A stretch of DNA of 64,000 nucleotides from Streptomyces sp. NBC_00094 (GCF_026343125.1 NZ_JAPEMB010000001.1:558001-622000), one strand, 5' to 3'; numbered from the stretch's first letter, positions 24,933 to 34,480 are shown. Program-made: numbers and translations. The notes: generated by a model from the letters alone, not told the origin.

Positions 24933-25703
24933 TCAGGATTCCGACAGGGCCGGAAACTCGGGGACGGCGCGGGCGAGCGCCGCCCGGATCTCCCCCTGCC
25001 GCCGCTCGAAGCCGGCGGTGGGCAGCGAGACGGAGAGGGCGTGGACGATACCGTCGCCGCACTCCGGCAGGGCCACGGCCAGGCAGGTGTACGCGAGGTC
25101 CGCCTCGCCCACCGACACGGCGAAGCCCTGGTCGCGCACCCGGGCGGCCTCCGCCTCGAAGCGCTCGGCGCTGGTGATCGTCCGCTCGGTGAAGCGGGCC
25201 ATGCCGTGCTCCGCGAGATAGCGGCGGCGCAGCGGGCGCGGGAGCGCGGCCAGCAGGGCCTTGCCGTGGGCGGTGGCGTGCGCGCGGTCCTCGGGGCCCG
25301 GCGTGAAGGGGTGGGTGGCGTCGGTCACCGGGGCGGTGGTGTCGACGACGGTGATCAGGCCGCCGCGGTAGGCGGTGTGGTACGCCTCCGCCCCGGTGGC
25401 CCGCCGCAGCCGGCCGAGGAGCTCGCCGGTGCCCGCGCCGAGGCCGTGGTGGCGCTGGTGGGAGCGGTGCAGGGCGGGGACGCGGGGCCCGGGCGCGTAC
25501 CCCTCGGCGGTCCGGACGAGATAGCCGCGCGCGAGGAGGGGCCCTGTGACGTGGTAGACGGTCGAGAGGGCGCATCCGAGGCGCCGCGCCAGGGCCTTCG
25601 CGCCGACGGGCCGGTCGGCATCGGCGACGGCGTCGAGCACGGCGAGCGCCCGGTCGACGGACTGGGGTCCGGGGCTGAGGCTGGGGCTCGGTACGGCGGG
25701 CAT
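24933..25703 (-). CDS. IclR-family transcriptional regulator
   Basis: 256 residues. Winged helix-turn-helix near residues 15-70 (S-V-D-R-A-L-A-V-L-D-A-V, L-A-R-R-L-G-C-A-L-S-T-V-Y-H). The effector-binding domain follows with A-H-A-T-A-H-G-K-A-L-L-A, typical of IclR G-K-A-L-L-A, and G-F-A-V-S-V-G-E near residue 190. It probably responds to a small aromatic or organic acid; the ABM enzyme just downstream is a candidate target. A TAAAAT hexamer lies 6 bases before the ATG, hinting at a very short or absent leader. Confidence 0.92.
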   Translation of the reverse strand: MPAVPSPSLSPGPQSVDRALAVLDAVADADRPVGAKALARRLGCALSTVYHVTGPLLARGYLVRTAEGYAPGPRVPALHRSHQRHHGLGAGTGELLGRLRRATGAEAYHTAYRGGLITVVDTTAPVTDATHPFTPGPEDRAHATAHGKALLAALPRPLRRRYLAEHGMARFTERTITSAERFEAEAARVRDQGFAVSVGEADLAYTCLAVALPECGDGIVHALSVSLPTAGFERRQGEIRAALARAVPEFPALSES

Positions 25704-25709
25704 CGCCCC

Positions 25710-25715
25710 ATTTTA
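25710..25715 (-). promoter_or_regulatory. Candidate -10 hexamer of the IclR gene
   Basis: TAAAAT on the minus strand, 6 bases upstream of the ATG at 25703. The remaining 25716-25984 is C/G-rich low-complexity DNA with repeated GCGTCGGCCCCGGCC units; the only other signal is a perfect TTGACA at 25925-25930 without a matching -10. Confidence 0.35.
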
Positions 25716-25984
25716 GGCGCCGCCCGCGGCCGCCCGCGGCCGCTCCGGGCGTCGGCCCCGGCCACTTTGCGCGTCGGCCCCGGCCGCTTGAGGCGCCGGT
25801 CCCGGCTGGTCCGCGCGTCCGCCCCTGCCGTGTGAGGCCGCCGCTCCCGGCCGGTCCGCGTAGCGCTCCGTACCGCCCTCGTCCCGCTCCGTATCCCCGC
25901 AGGTCATCGCAGCTTTATGTGCATTTGACACTCTTTCGGCGTACCGTCGTGGAGATCCCCTTCCTCGACGCACCGGGAGAGCGT

Positions 25985-27724
25985 GTGCCCCGCTCCACGA
26001 CCGACCATGCCCCGACGCCCCCCAGGGGGCGCAGTCCGCGCCTCCGGACGGCGGCGATCGCGACGGGTGTGGTCGCCGTCGCCGCGGGCGGGCTGTACGT
26101 CGCGGGACTGCTCACCACCGGCGAGGACATATCCGCCGGCACGAGCGTCGCCGGCGTGGACGTGGGCGGCATGAGCCGCGCCGAGGCCGGGGCGAAGCTC
26201 GCGGCCGGGGCCCCGGCGGCGTGGAGCGCCCCCATCCCCGTGAAGGTCGGCGACCGCACGACGACCGTCTCCCCGGCCGCCGCCGGACTGACCGTGGACG
26301 TGGAGAAGACCGCCGACCTGGCGGCCGACCCGTCCCGCGACCCCGTCACCGTCATCGGCCGGCTCTTCTCCTCCGGTGAGCGCGAGATCCGGCCGGTGTT
26401 CGCCTACGACGAGGCCAAGGCGCGGGCCGCCGTCGCCGAACTGGCCGAGAAGAACGACCGGAAGGTCCGCGAGGGCTCCGTCGCCTTCCGTGACGGCGAG
26501 GCCGTCGCCACCCGGGCCGTGACCGGACAGAAGCTGGACACCGGGCGGGCTGTGGAGACCCTGCGTGCGGCCTACCCCGTGGCGTCGGGCGCCTCGCCCG
26601 TGAACCTCGCCGTCACGGTGACCGAGCCGAAGCTGGGCGACTCCGAGGTCTCCCGCTTCCTCGACACGTACGCGAAGCCCGCCGTCTCCGGCCCCGTGAC
26701 GCTCACCGCCGGTGCCGAGCGGCTGCGGATCTCCCCCTCGACGCTCGGCGACCACCTCGCCGTGAAGGCCGACAACGGCAGGCTCAGCGCCGCTCTCGAC
26801 GCCGACGCCCTCCTCCGCGACCCCGACGTCGCGCAGCCCCTCGCCTCGATGACGGGCGCGCCGGTGGAGGCGACCCTCGGCGTCCGGGACGGCAAGGTCG
26901 TCGTCGAGTCGGAGGGCAGGCCCGGGCACGAGGTCACCGCGAAGGCCCTCGGCGAGGCCGTGAGCCCGCTGCTCACCCAGACGGGCGCCACGGCCCGTAC
27001 GGCCGCGGTGGCCACCACGGTCACCCAGCCCGAGCTGACCGCCGACTCGCTGGCGCGCCTCGGCATCACCGAGCAGATGTCGACCTTCACCGTGGACTTC
27101 CCCACCGCTCCCTACCGGACGACGAACATCGGCCGGGCAGCCGAGCTCATCAACGGCTCGATCGTGCAGCCCGGCGAGGTGTGGAGCTTCAACAAGACGG
27201 TCGGCGAGCGCACCGCGGACAACGGCTTCGTCGACGGCACGATGATCCTCGACGGCCAGTACCGCTCCGCGCCGGGCGGCGGCGTGTCGGCCATGGCCAC
27301 CACCGTCTTCAACGCGATGTTCTTCGCCGGGGTGAAGCCCGTCGAATACGGCGCCCACTCCTTCTACATCGAGCGCTACCCGGCCGGCCGGGAGGCCACC
27401 GTCGCCTGGGGCAGCCTGGACCTGCAGTTCCGCAACGACTCGGGCAAGCCGATCTACATCAAGGCGGGCGCGACGGACTCCTCGGTCACCGTGAGCTTCC
27501 TCGGGACGAAGAAGTACGACTCCGTGGAGGCCGTTTCCGGCCAGCGCACCAACCTCAAGGAGCCCTCGAAGCGCGAGGGCACCGGCGAGGCCTGCGTGCC
27601 GCAGCCGCCTCTGGAGGGCTTCGACATCTCGGTGGACCGGGTCTTCAAGGACGGCGGCGCCGAGGTGAAGCGGGAGACCTTCAAGACCCACTACACCCCG
27701 CGTGACGAGGTCACCTGCAAGTGA
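25985..27724 (+). CDS. VanW-family protein with peptidoglycan-binding-like repeats
   Basis: 579 residues from GTG 25985, chosen because GGGAG lies just upstream; the open frame extends further but without a ribosome site. One membrane segment (about residues 22-45) places the rest outside the cell. Two YoaR-like domains follow (G-V-D-V-G-G-M-S-R-A-E-A and a later copy), and then the VanW domain with N-I-G-R-A-A-E-L-I-N, P-G-E-V-W-S-F-N and G-G-G-V-S-A-M-A-T-T-V-F. VanW is found in some vancomycin-resistance clusters and widely in actinobacteria, and its biochemical role is not established. A cell-envelope function is likely. Confidence 0.88.
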   Translation: MPRSTTDHAPTPPRGRSPRLRTAAIATGVVAVAAGGLYVAGLLTTGEDISAGTSVAGVDVGGMSRAEAGAKLAAGAPAAWSAPIPVKVGDRTTTVSPAAAGLTVDVEKTADLAADPSRDPVTVIGRLFSSGEREIRPVFAYDEAKARAAVAELAEKNDRKVREGSVAFRDGEAVATRAVTGQKLDTGRAVETLRAAYPVASGASPVNLAVTVTEPKLGDSEVSRFLDTYAKPAVSGPVTLTAGAERLRISPSTLGDHLAVKADNGRLSAALDADALLRDPDVAQPLASMTGAPVEATLGVRDGKVVVESEGRPGHEVTAKALGEAVSPLLTQTGATARTAAVATTVTQPELTADSLARLGITEQMSTFTVDFPTAPYRTTNIGRAAELINGSIVQPGEVWSFNKTVGERTADNGFVDGTMILDGQYRSAPGGGVSAMATTVFNAMFFAGVKPVEYGAHSFYIERYPAGREATVAWGSLDLQFRNDSGKPIYIKAGATDSSVTVSFLGTKKYDSVEAVSGQRTNLKEPSKREGTGEACVPQPPLEGFDISVDRVFKDGGAEVKRETFKTHYTPRDEVTCK

Positions 27725-27810
27725 ACTCCTGGGACAGGGGCTGACGGAAGGGTGTCTTCCCGCACGGCGGGGGCATGACTTCGGAGCGCGGCCCGTCAGG
27801 TCAGGGAGTG

Positions 27811-27877
27811 GACGGGCCCGCCCCGTCGGTACCCGGACGGGTCCGCCCCGTCCGTTCGCGGACGGGTCCGCCCCGAC
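27811..27877. repeat. Three hairpin-forming repeats, 25-bp period
   Basis: Units at 27811-27827, 27836-27852 and 27861-27877 read GACGGG(T/C)CCGCCCCG(T/A)C. Each of the first two can fold on itself (GACGGG with CCCGTC). They fill the leader just before the TTG start of the next gene. Confidence 0.7.
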
Positions 27878-27893
27878 CCGCCGGAGGCACGCC

Positions 27894-28925
27894 TTGGTCC
27901 TGTGCAGCGACCCCTTCGAGCGGCTCCTCGGCGACGGGGTGCGCGCGGGCGTGTACCCCGGAGCCGTGTGGGCCGTGGGCGACGCCCGGACGACCCTCTC
28001 CGACGGAGCCGTCGGACCGCTCGATCCCGCCCGGCCGGACGGGCCGATGCTCCGGGAGACGCTCTTCGACGTCGCCAGCCTGACCAAGATCCTCGCGGTG
28101 TGGTCGGTGATCGGCACCCTCGTCGACGCCGGGAAGCTGGACCCGGCCGCGCCGCTCGGCACGTACTGGCCGGAGGCCGCCGGCCGGCCCCTCGCCGGGG
28201 CGACCGCCCTCGATCTCCTCACCCACACCGCAGGGCTGCCGCTCCGCGCCAATCTGCGGCACCTCTACGGCTCCGACCCGCAGGACGTCCGGGACGGGGT
28301 CCTCGCCGAGCCCCTGCGGCACCGGCCCGGGGAAGCCGTCGCGTACACCGACAGGGCGGCGCTGATCCTCGGCTACCTCGCCGAGCACCTCACCCGGCAG
28401 CCGCTCGCCGTGCTCGCGCGGGAGCGGGTGTGGACGCCCCTCGGCATGACGGCGACCCGGTACGGTCCGCTGCCCGCCGCGGTCCGGGAGCGCTGCGCGC
28501 CCACCGAGTACGACGAGGAGAGCGGCGCACCGCTCCAGGGCACCGTCCACGACTTCTCGGCCCGGCTCCTCGGCGGTGCCTGCGGGATCGCGGGCGTCTT
28601 CACCACCGCGGGCGACATCGGCCGCTTCCTGCGGCATGTCCTCGCCCCGGTCCCCGGCACCTTCTCCGCCGAGTGGACGGCGGCCTCGCTGCGCGTCCGT
28701 ACCGGCGCGCTCCGGCCGCCGCGCGGCCTCTTCTGGCACCCGGCGCCGGGCACGGACCCGGTGGACGACGTCTGGGCGCACTTCGGCTTCACCGGTACGG
28801 GCCTGTGGGTCTCGCCGTCGCGCGGCCGCTGGGCGGTCCTGCTCACGAACCGGCTGTACGTCACCCGCGACCCCGGCCCGCTGGCCCGGGTGCGTGACGT
28901 GTTCCGGACGCTCGCCTTCCCCTGA
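27894..28925 (+). CDS. Serine hydrolase of the beta-lactamase/penicillin-binding class
   Basis: 343 residues from an unusual TTG start, selected because GGAGG at 27883-27887 sits six bases before it and no ATG or GTG fits. There is no signal peptide, so it is probably cytoplasmic. Active-site motifs of class C-type enzymes are S-L-T-K (nucleophile and lysine), Y-T-D in the Y-x-N position, and H-F-G near the C-terminus in place of K-T-G. Such proteins are esterases, D-aminopeptidases or beta-lactamase relatives. It lies 169 bases downstream of the VanW gene, and the three hairpin repeats in between may modulate its expression. Confidence 0.82.
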   Translation: MVLCSDPFERLLGDGVRAGVYPGAVWAVGDARTTLSDGAVGPLDPARPDGPMLRETLFDVASLTKILAVWSVIGTLVDAGKLDPAAPLGTYWPEAAGRPLAGATALDLLTHTAGLPLRANLRHLYGSDPQDVRDGVLAEPLRHRPGEAVAYTDRAALILGYLAEHLTRQPLAVLARERVWTPLGMTATRYGPLPAAVRERCAPTEYDEESGAPLQGTVHDFSARLLGGACGIAGVFTTAGDIGRFLRHVLAPVPGTFSAEWTAASLRVRTGALRPPRGLFWHPAPGTDPVDDVWAHFGFTGTGLWVSPSRGRWAVLLTNRLYVTRDPGPLARVRDVFRTLAFP

Positions 28926-29026
28926 CGCCCCGGAATATCGAGGTGCCCGGCCGCCCGGGCTCTGACAACCTGCACTCCGATGGGACGATCTTCGACGATC
29001 CCGACACGTACACGGAGTGCAGAGCG

Positions 29027-29674
29027 ATGGGTTCGATACTGGAAGGGCCGGTCCTGGAGGGCGCGTTCGTGCGCCTGGAGCCGCTGGGACACCACCACGC
29101 CGCCGGTCTCGCCGCGGCCGCGGACGAGAACCGGGGCTCGTACGGGTTCACCTGGGTGCCGGGGCGGGAGGAGATGGGGGCGTACGTCGACACCCAGCTC
29201 GGCCGCGCCGCCGACGGCAGGCTCGCCCCGTACGCGCAGGTGGACGCGGCGACGGGGCGGGTCGTCGGCGCGACCTCCTTCTGGGACCCGCGTTATCTCC
29301 CTTCCGGCGGGCGCCTGTGCGCGGTCGAGATCGGCTTCACCTGGCTCGCGGCCTCGGCCCAGGGCACGGGCGTGAACGCCGAGGCCAAGTACCTGCTCTT
29401 CCGGCACGCCTTCGAGAGCTGGGACGTGGCACGGGTGGACCTCAAGACGGACGCGCGCAACGCCCGCTCACGGGCGGCGATCGAGCGCGTGGGCGCGAGC
29501 TTCGAGGGCGTGCTGCGGAACTGGTCCGTCTCCTGGGCCCCGGGCGAGGAGGGCCGCCTCCGTGACTCCGCCGTCTTCTCGATCATCGCCGAGGAGTGGC
29601 CCGAACGCCGCGCGGCCCTGGAGCGGCGCCTGACCGGCGTCCGGGAGCGGCGCGGGGCGGCGGAGCGCCCGTAG
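29027..29674 (+). CDS. GNAT-family N-acetyltransferase
   Basis: 215 residues from ATG 29027 with GGAG nine bases upstream. The fold is of the RimJ/RimL type: F-V-R-L-E-P-L-G near the N-terminus, V-E-I-G-F-T-W-L on strand beta-4, then [11 protein letters not shown] at the acetyl-CoA pyrophosphate loop, and [13 protein letters not shown] in the C-terminal part. It would acetylate a protein N-terminus or a small amine. It stands alone between the serine hydrolase and the convergent SARP gene. Confidence 0.88.
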   Translation: MGSILEGPVLEGAFVRLEPLGHHHAAGLAAAADENRGSYGFTWVPGREEMGAYVDTQLGRAADGRLAPYAQVDAATGRVVGATSFWDPRYLPSGGRLCAVEIGFTWLAASAQGTGVNAEAKYLLFRHAFESWDVARVDLKTDARNARSRAAIERVGASFEGVLRNWSVSWAPGEEGRLRDSAVFSIIAEEWPERRAALERRLTGVRERRGAAERP

Positions 29675-29702
29675 CGGGCCGGGGCGCCCGGTCGGACAGG
29701 CG

Positions 29703-32675
29703 CTACCGCACGCCCGCCGGACCCGGGCGGCCGGTAGCGGCCGCCGGACAGGCCCTACCGGCCCCCTGGTCCTTCGGGAGTGCGGCCAGGCCTGCGCGGC
29801 ACTCCTCGATCCGCTGGGTCAGGTGGTGCTTGTGCGCGAGCTCCAGGCATGTCCGCCAGGTCGCCCCTGCGGCCGCCCACTCCCCGAAGTGGTGGTGGGC
29901 ACGGGCCGTGAAGACGAGGCAGTCGGCGGTACCTCCGTGGTCGCCCATCCGATGCCGGATCCCGAGGGCCTCCTCCAGGGCCCCGAACGCCTCGTCCCGG
30001 CGCCCCAGCCCGCGCAGGACGTCGCCGTAGTTGGTGAGGGCGGTGGCCAGGAACACCCCGTGGCTGCCGCCCCGCAGCAGGTCGATGACCTGCCGGTAGT
30101 CCGCGGCCGCCAGGTCGAGTTCACCGGTCAGTCTGCGGGTGTCCGCGAACCGGCTCAGGAGCAGCGCCTCGCCCCGGGCGTTCCCCGAGGCGCGGTACAG
30201 GTCGCGGGAGAGCTCGGCGTGGACGAGCCCCTGCTCGGCGTCCCCCATCTGCAGGTACAGCGCCGACATATTGCCGAGGATCGAGGCCCGGGCCGCGAGG
30301 TCGCCCCGCTCCGTGAACAGTTCCAGGGCCGTCCGCAGGTGCTCCAGACAGGCTTCGTTGCGGAACGCCATGCCGTGCGCGACGGCCAGCCGCCGGTGCA
30401 GCCAGGCCTGCCCGAGCCGGTCGTCCCGGGCGCGCGCGATGACCATCGCCTGCTCCAGACAGGCGTCCCACACCCCCGTCCACCAGTGGGTGGAGGCGTA
30501 GCCGAAGAGACCCACGGCGAGCCGCCAGGCCATGTCGGAACGCCCCAGCTCCCCGGCGACGGTCACCGCCTGCTGGAGCGCGGGAAGCTCCCGCGCGCTC
30601 CAGCGGATCGCCTCCTCGTCGTCGGCGAACTCCGGCAGCGACAGCGCGGGCCCGCCGCCCGGGGGCCCTTCGTCGAGCGGCGGCGGGGACTGCGACTCGC
30701 GGGTGGCGGCGCGTGACGCGGCGCCGACGGCCTCGACGTACCAGGTGAGCAGGCGCAGGAGGGCGGCCTTCCGGTCCTCCGGGGTCTCCTCCTCCTCGCC
30801 GCGCTGCGCCGCGTACTCGCCGAGCAGGTCGTGGAAGGCGTACCGGTCGGGTTCGGGGTTGAGGAGGAGGTGGGCGTCGGCCAGGACGTCGAGTACGGCG
30901 GCGGCGCGGCCCTCCGTGACGTCCAGGAGCGCGGCGGCGGACTGCGGGGTGACCGGGAGGCCCGACCAGAGCCGGCCGAGGAGCCGGAAGGCCCTCGCCG
31001 CCTCGCGCTCCAGGGACAGGTGGCTGTCGCGCACGGCCAGGTAGCTCATCGCGAAGGTGCGCTGGACGTCGACGGTGCCCATCGCGAGGGTCTCCAGACG
31101 GCCCTGGTGCGGGGTGAGCCGCTTGGCGAGGAGGGCGAGCGGCCACGAGGGCCGGGACGCCAGCCGGCCGCCGACGATGTGCAGGGCCAGGGGAAGGCCG
31201 CCGCACGCGGCCATGATGTCGGCGAGGGCCTCGGGCTCGCTCCGTACGCGCGCCGCGCCGCAGAGCCTGGCGAGGAGCGCGTGCTGGTCGGACTCGGCGA
31301 GCGGGGACAGCGGGACCTTGACGGCGCCGGGCAGATCGGCGAGCAGCTGCCTGCTGGTGATCAGGGCGGCGCTTCGGCCGCCGGCCGGGAGGAGGGGGGC
31401 GACGTGGGCGGCGTCGCGCACGTTGTCGAGGACGAGCAGCACGCGGCGCTCGGTGAGCGCGTCGCGGAGGAGGAGCGCCCGGTCGTCCGTGTCGTCGGGG
31501 AGGCTGTCGTGGCGCATGCCGAGGTCCGACAGGAACCGGGCGAGCAGCTCGTGCGCCGTGCGCGCGCCGCCGACGCTGTAGCCGCGCAGGTCGGCGTAGA
31601 GGACACCGTCGGGGAAGGCCTCGCGGGCGCGGTGGGCGACGTGGACGGCGAGAGCGGTCTTGCCCACGCCCCCCATGCCGGAGATGACGACGGGCCTGAT
31701 GTGGCGCGGTCTGCCGGCGGGGCCGGGCCGGGCGCCCCCGGTGCCCGCCGTCGCGTCGAGCAGCGCTCGCAGGGTCGCCACCTCGGACTCCCTGCCGGTG
31801 AAGGAATCTCCCTCGTGGGGCAGTTGGAAGGGTGGACGCGCCGGTTCCGGGCGGGGGCGCGGACGGGGGCGGGTGCGGGGGTGCGGGGCTCCCGCCAGTA
31901 CCTCCTGGTGGGCCTGCTGGACGGCGGCCCCCGGCTCCGTACCGAGCTCGTCGACCAGGTTCCGGCGCAGTCGGTGGAAGACGGCGAAGGCCTCGGCCTG
32001 CCGGCCGGCTCTGTGCAGGGCCAGCATGAGCCGCTGGTGGAACCCCTCGCGCAGCGGGTGCTCGGCCGCCAGGGAGGTCAGCCGCGGGATCAGGTCCTGG
32101 TGCCGTCCCAGGTGGAGCTCGGCGTCGCAGCCCCACTCCAGGGCCTGGAGGCGCGCTTCCACGAGCTGGTGGACGCGGAGCGCGGGTCCACCGGTCTCGG
32201 AGAAGGGCGCCAGGTCCGCCAGGGGCGTACCGCGCCACAGGCTCATCGCCCCGGCGGTCTCCCGGAGGACGCCCTCCCAGTCCTCCTGCTCGTGGGCGTG
32301 GCCCGCGGCCCGTATCCGGGTCTCGAAGACGTCCGCGTCGAGCTCGCCCTCGTGGACGAGCAGCCGGTAGCCGGGGGCCACGGTGAGCAGGCGCCCTCCG
32401 GTCCCGGCGTCGGTGGGGGCGGCTCCGGCCGGGGGCCCGTCCACGGTGGCGAGGACCCTGCGCAGCCGGGTGAGGTGGTTGGCGAGGGAGGCGTCGGCGC
32501 TGGCCGGTAGCGAGTCGCCCCAGAGCGCCGCTTTGAGGGTGTCCTTCGGGACGGTGTGCCCGGCGCCGAGGAGCAGGGCGGCGAGGAGGACGCGGACCTT
32601 GGGGCCGGTCACGGGTCGCGGTTCCGTACCGTCGTGGACCACGAGCGAACCGAGCAGTCCGAACTTCACCACCAT
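29703..32675 (-). CDS. SARP/AfsR-type transcriptional regulator (BTAD, NB-ARC, TPR)
   Basis: 990 residues from ATG 32675. Residues 1-95 form an OmpR-type winged helix (V-R-V-L-L-A-A-L-L-L; L-A-N-H-L-T-R-L-R-R), residues 100-245 the bacterial transcriptional activation domain (D-A-D-V-F-E; H-P-L-R-E-G-F-H). Residues about 290-640 are an NB-ARC ATPase with G-M-G-G-V-G-K-T-A-L-A Walker A and R-R-V-L-L-V-L-D-N-V Walker B, and the C-terminal third has TPR-like repeats. AfsR relatives activate secondary metabolism or morphological genes. No biosynthetic cluster of the classical type adjoins it. It is divergent from gap, with a 135-base intergenic region. Confidence 0.93.
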   Translation of the reverse strand: MVVKFGLLGSLVVHDGTEPRPVTGPKVRVLLAALLLGAGHTVPKDTLKAALWGDSLPASADASLANHLTRLRRVLATVDGPPAGAAPTDAGTGGRLLTVAPGYRLLVHEGELDADVFETRIRAAGHAHEQEDWEGVLRETAGAMSLWRGTPLADLAPFSETGGPALRVHQLVEARLQALEWGCDAELHLGRHQDLIPRLTSLAAEHPLREGFHQRLMLALHRAGRQAEAFAVFHRLRRNLVDELGTEPGAAVQQAHQEVLAGAPHPRTRPRPRPRPEPARPPFQLPHEGDSFTGRESEVATLRALLDATAGTGGARPGPAGRPRHIRPVVISGMGGVGKTALAVHVAHRAREAFPDGVLYADLRGYSVGGARTAHELLARFLSDLGMRHDSLPDDTDDRALLLRDALTERRVLLVLDNVRDAAHVAPLLPAGGRSAALITSRQLLADLPGAVKVPLSPLAESDQHALLARLCGAARVRSEPEALADIMAACGGLPLALHIVGGRLASRPSWPLALLAKRLTPHQGRLETLAMGTVDVQRTFAMSYLAVRDSHLSLEREAARAFRLLGRLWSGLPVTPQSAAALLDVTEGRAAAVLDVLADAHLLLNPEPDRYAFHDLLGEYAAQRGEEEETPEDRKAALLRLLTWYVEAVGAASRAATRESQSPPPLDEGPPGGGPALSLPEFADDEEAIRWSARELPALQQAVTVAGELGRSDMAWRLAVGLFGYASTHWWTGVWDACLEQAMVIARARDDRLGQAWLHRRLAVAHGMAFRNEACLEHLRTALELFTERGDLAARASILGNMSALYLQMGDAEQGLVHAELSRDLYRASGNARGEALLLSRFADTRRLTGELDLAAADYRQVIDLLRGGSHGVFLATALTNYGDVLRGLGRRDEAFGALEEALGIRHRMGDHGGTADCLVFTARAHHHFGEWAAAGATWRTCLELAHKHHLTQRIEECRAGLAALPKDQGAGRACPAAATGRPGPAGVR

Positions 32676-32748
32676 GCCCCCGCATCCGGTAGACGGGCCC
32701 GCCCTGCGGCGGATCCCGGCGCCGTCCATCGTACGGTTCGGCCCCCCC

Positions 32749-32779
32749 TTGATTGATCAAAGCGGCCGGGGGTTACCAT
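32749..32779 (+). promoter_or_regulatory. Candidate gap promoter with TTGATCAA palindrome
   Basis: TTGATT (32749-32754) or TTGATC (32753-32758) could serve as -35 for TACCAT (32774-32779), with spacers of 19 or 15 bases, neither ideal. The 8-bp palindrome TTGATCAA (32753-32760) overlaps it and could be a regulator site in the divergent SARP/gap region. Confidence 0.35.
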
Positions 32780-32810
32780 ATGAGCGCCGCCTAGCTCGAA
32801 AGATAAACTT

Positions 32811-34256
32811 GTGACTGTCAATGACGACTCGTTCACCAGCTGGAAGAACCGCGAGGAGATCGCGGAGTCGATGATCCCGATCATCGGGAAGCTGCACCGG
32901 GAGCAGGACGTCACCGTCCTGGTCCACAGCCGCTCCCTGGTGAACAAGTCGGTGGTCAGCATCCTCAAGACCCACCGCTTCGCCCGGCAGATCGACGGCG
33001 AGGAGCTCTCGGTCACCGAGACGCTTCCGTTCCTCCAGACGCTCACGACGCTCGACCTGGGCCCGTGCCAGATCGACATCGGCGTGCTGGCCGCGGACTA
33101 CAAGACCGACGACCGCGGTCTCTCCGTGGCCGAGTTCACCGCCGAGGCCGTCGCCGGCGCCACCGGCGAGAACAAGATCGAGCGCCGTGACGGCCGCGAC
33201 GTCGTCCTGTACGGCTTCGGCCGCATCGGCCGCCTCGTCGCCCGCCTCCTCATCGAGAAGGCCGGTTCCGGCAACGGTCTGCGCCTCCGCGCGATCGTCG
33301 TCCGTGGCGGTGGCGAGCAGGACCTCGTGAAGCGCGCCTCGCTGCTGCGCCGCGACTCCATCCACGGTCAGTTCCAGGGCACGATCACGGTCGACGAGGC
33401 GAGCAGCACGATCGTCGCCAACGGCAACACGATCAAGGTGATCTACGCCAACGACCCGTCCGAGGTCGACTACACGGCGTACGGCATCGACAACGCCATC
33501 CTGATCGACAACACCGGCAAGTGGCGGGACCGCGAGGGCCTCTCCAAGCACCTGCGCCCCGGCATCGACAAGGTCGTCCTGACCGCGCCCGGCAAGGGTG
33601 ACGTGCCGAACATCGTGCACGGCGTCAACCACGAGACGGTCAAGCCGGACGAGAAGATCCTGTCCTGCGCCTCCTGCACCACCAACGCGATCGTCCCGCC
33701 GCTGAAGGCCATGGACGACGAGTACGGCGTGCTGCGCGGCCACGTGGAGACGGTCCACTCGTTCACGAACGACCAGAACCTCCTGGACAACTACCACAAG
33801 GCCGACCGCCGTGGCCGTTCCGCGCCGCTGAACATGGTGATCACCGAGACCGGTGCCGCCTCGGCCGTCGCCAAGGCCCTGCCGGACCTCAAGGCCCCGA
33901 TCACCGGCAGCTCCATCCGCGTGCCGGTTCCGGACGTCTCGATCGCGATCCTGAGCCTGCGCCTCGGCCGCGAGACCACCCGCGAGGAGGTCCTGGAGTA
34001 CCTCCGCGACGTCTCGCTGCACTCGCCGCTGAAGCGCCAGATCGACTTCACCACGGCCCCCGACGCCGTCTCGATGGACTTCGTCGGCTCGCGCCACGCG
34101 TCGATCGTGGACGCCGGCGCGACCAAGGTCGACGGCGACAACGCGATCCTCTACCTGTGGTACGACAACGAGTTCGGCTACTCGTGCCAGGTCATCCGGG
34201 TCGTCCAGCACGTCTCCGGCGTGGAGTACCCGACCTTCCCGGTCCCGGCGGTCTGA
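32811..34256 (+). CDS. gap: Glyceraldehyde-3-phosphate dehydrogenase, long GapB-like form
   Basis: 481 residues, against about 335 for ordinary GAPDH. The extra 125 N-terminal residues precede a canonical Rossmann start Y-G-F-G-R-I-G-R. The catalytic centre is S-C-A-S-C-T-T-N-A-I with the first cysteine of the C-T-T-N block as nucleophile, and the C-terminal W-Y-D-N-E-F-G-Y is intact. The length matches the GapB class of corynebacteria, which works mainly in gluconeogenesis with NADP; the cofactor here is inferred only from that resemblance. It starts at GTG 32811 with a weak GAAAG ribosome site. A strong hairpin terminator follows within 35 bases. Confidence 0.93.
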   Translation: MTVNDDSFTSWKNREEIAESMIPIIGKLHREQDVTVLVHSRSLVNKSVVSILKTHRFARQIDGEELSVTETLPFLQTLTTLDLGPCQIDIGVLAADYKTDDRGLSVAEFTAEAVAGATGENKIERRDGRDVVLYGFGRIGRLVARLLIEKAGSGNGLRLRAIVVRGGGEQDLVKRASLLRRDSIHGQFQGTITVDEASSTIVANGNTIKVIYANDPSEVDYTAYGIDNAILIDNTGKWRDREGLSKHLRPGIDKVVLTAPGKGDVPNIVHGVNHETVKPDEKILSCASCTTNAIVPPLKAMDDEYGVLRGHVETVHSFTNDQNLLDNYHKADRRGRSAPLNMVITETGAASAVAKALPDLKAPITGSSIRVPVPDVSIAILSLRLGRETTREEVLEYLRDVSLHSPLKRQIDFTTAPDAVSMDFVGSRHASIVDAGATKVDGDNAILYLWYDNEFGYSCQVIRVVQHVSGVEYPTFPVPAV

Positions 34257-34288
34257 TCCTCGGGATTCCCGAGCTCACCACCGCACGA

Positions 34289-34328
34289 CCGCGCGCCGCA
34301 CGTCCCGTACGGGAGGTGCGGCGCGCGG
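34289..34328 (+). terminator. Intrinsic terminator of gap
   Basis: A perfect 13-bp stem (34289-34301 with 34316-34328) encloses a 14-base loop that is itself mostly the palindrome TCCCGTACGGGA. A short GTTT follows. It separates gap from the riboswitch leader. Confidence 0.8.
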
Positions 34329-34354
34329 CGTTTCCGTCGTGCGGGTAGCATCGT

Positions 34355-34473
34355 GCCCGCCGCGACTGGCGAAGGTGGATCACCACCGGGGAGCGGCAGT
34401 TGATCCCGCTGTTCCCGCGTGAGCGTCGACCGCCTGGGCGCCTGCGTCAGTGATGTCCCGCTGACCCAGGAGG
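34355..34473 (+). promoter_or_regulatory. ZTP/ZMP (pfl) riboswitch
   Basis: The leader of the AICAR transformylase gene has the two conserved parts of the pfl motif. First comes CGACTGGCGA (34362-34371), a GGTGGATCACCACC hairpin (34374-34387) and GGGGAGCGG. Then, after a variable stem, CCGCCTGGGC (34430-34439) makes the known pseudoknot. Directly after it CCTGCGTCAG (34441-34450) can pair with CTGACCCAGG (34461-34470), which covers the first half of the AGGAGG ribosome site at 34468-34473. This suggests control at translation initiation: ligand-stabilised pseudoknot frees the site. ZTP riboswitches sense AICAR phosphates when folate is short. Confidence 0.88.
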
Positions 34474-34480
34474 TCTTGAG

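Noticed and set aside
25925..25930. Perfect TTGACA upstream of the VanW gene
   Set aside because: No -10 hexamer occurs at 16-19 bases; the nearest candidate, TACCGT, is only 11 bases away, so no promoter was called.
29672..29760. GTAGCG/CGCTAC pairings between the GNAT and SARP genes as a terminator
   Set aside because: Several partial pairings are possible but none forms a long continuous stem, so no feature was listed.
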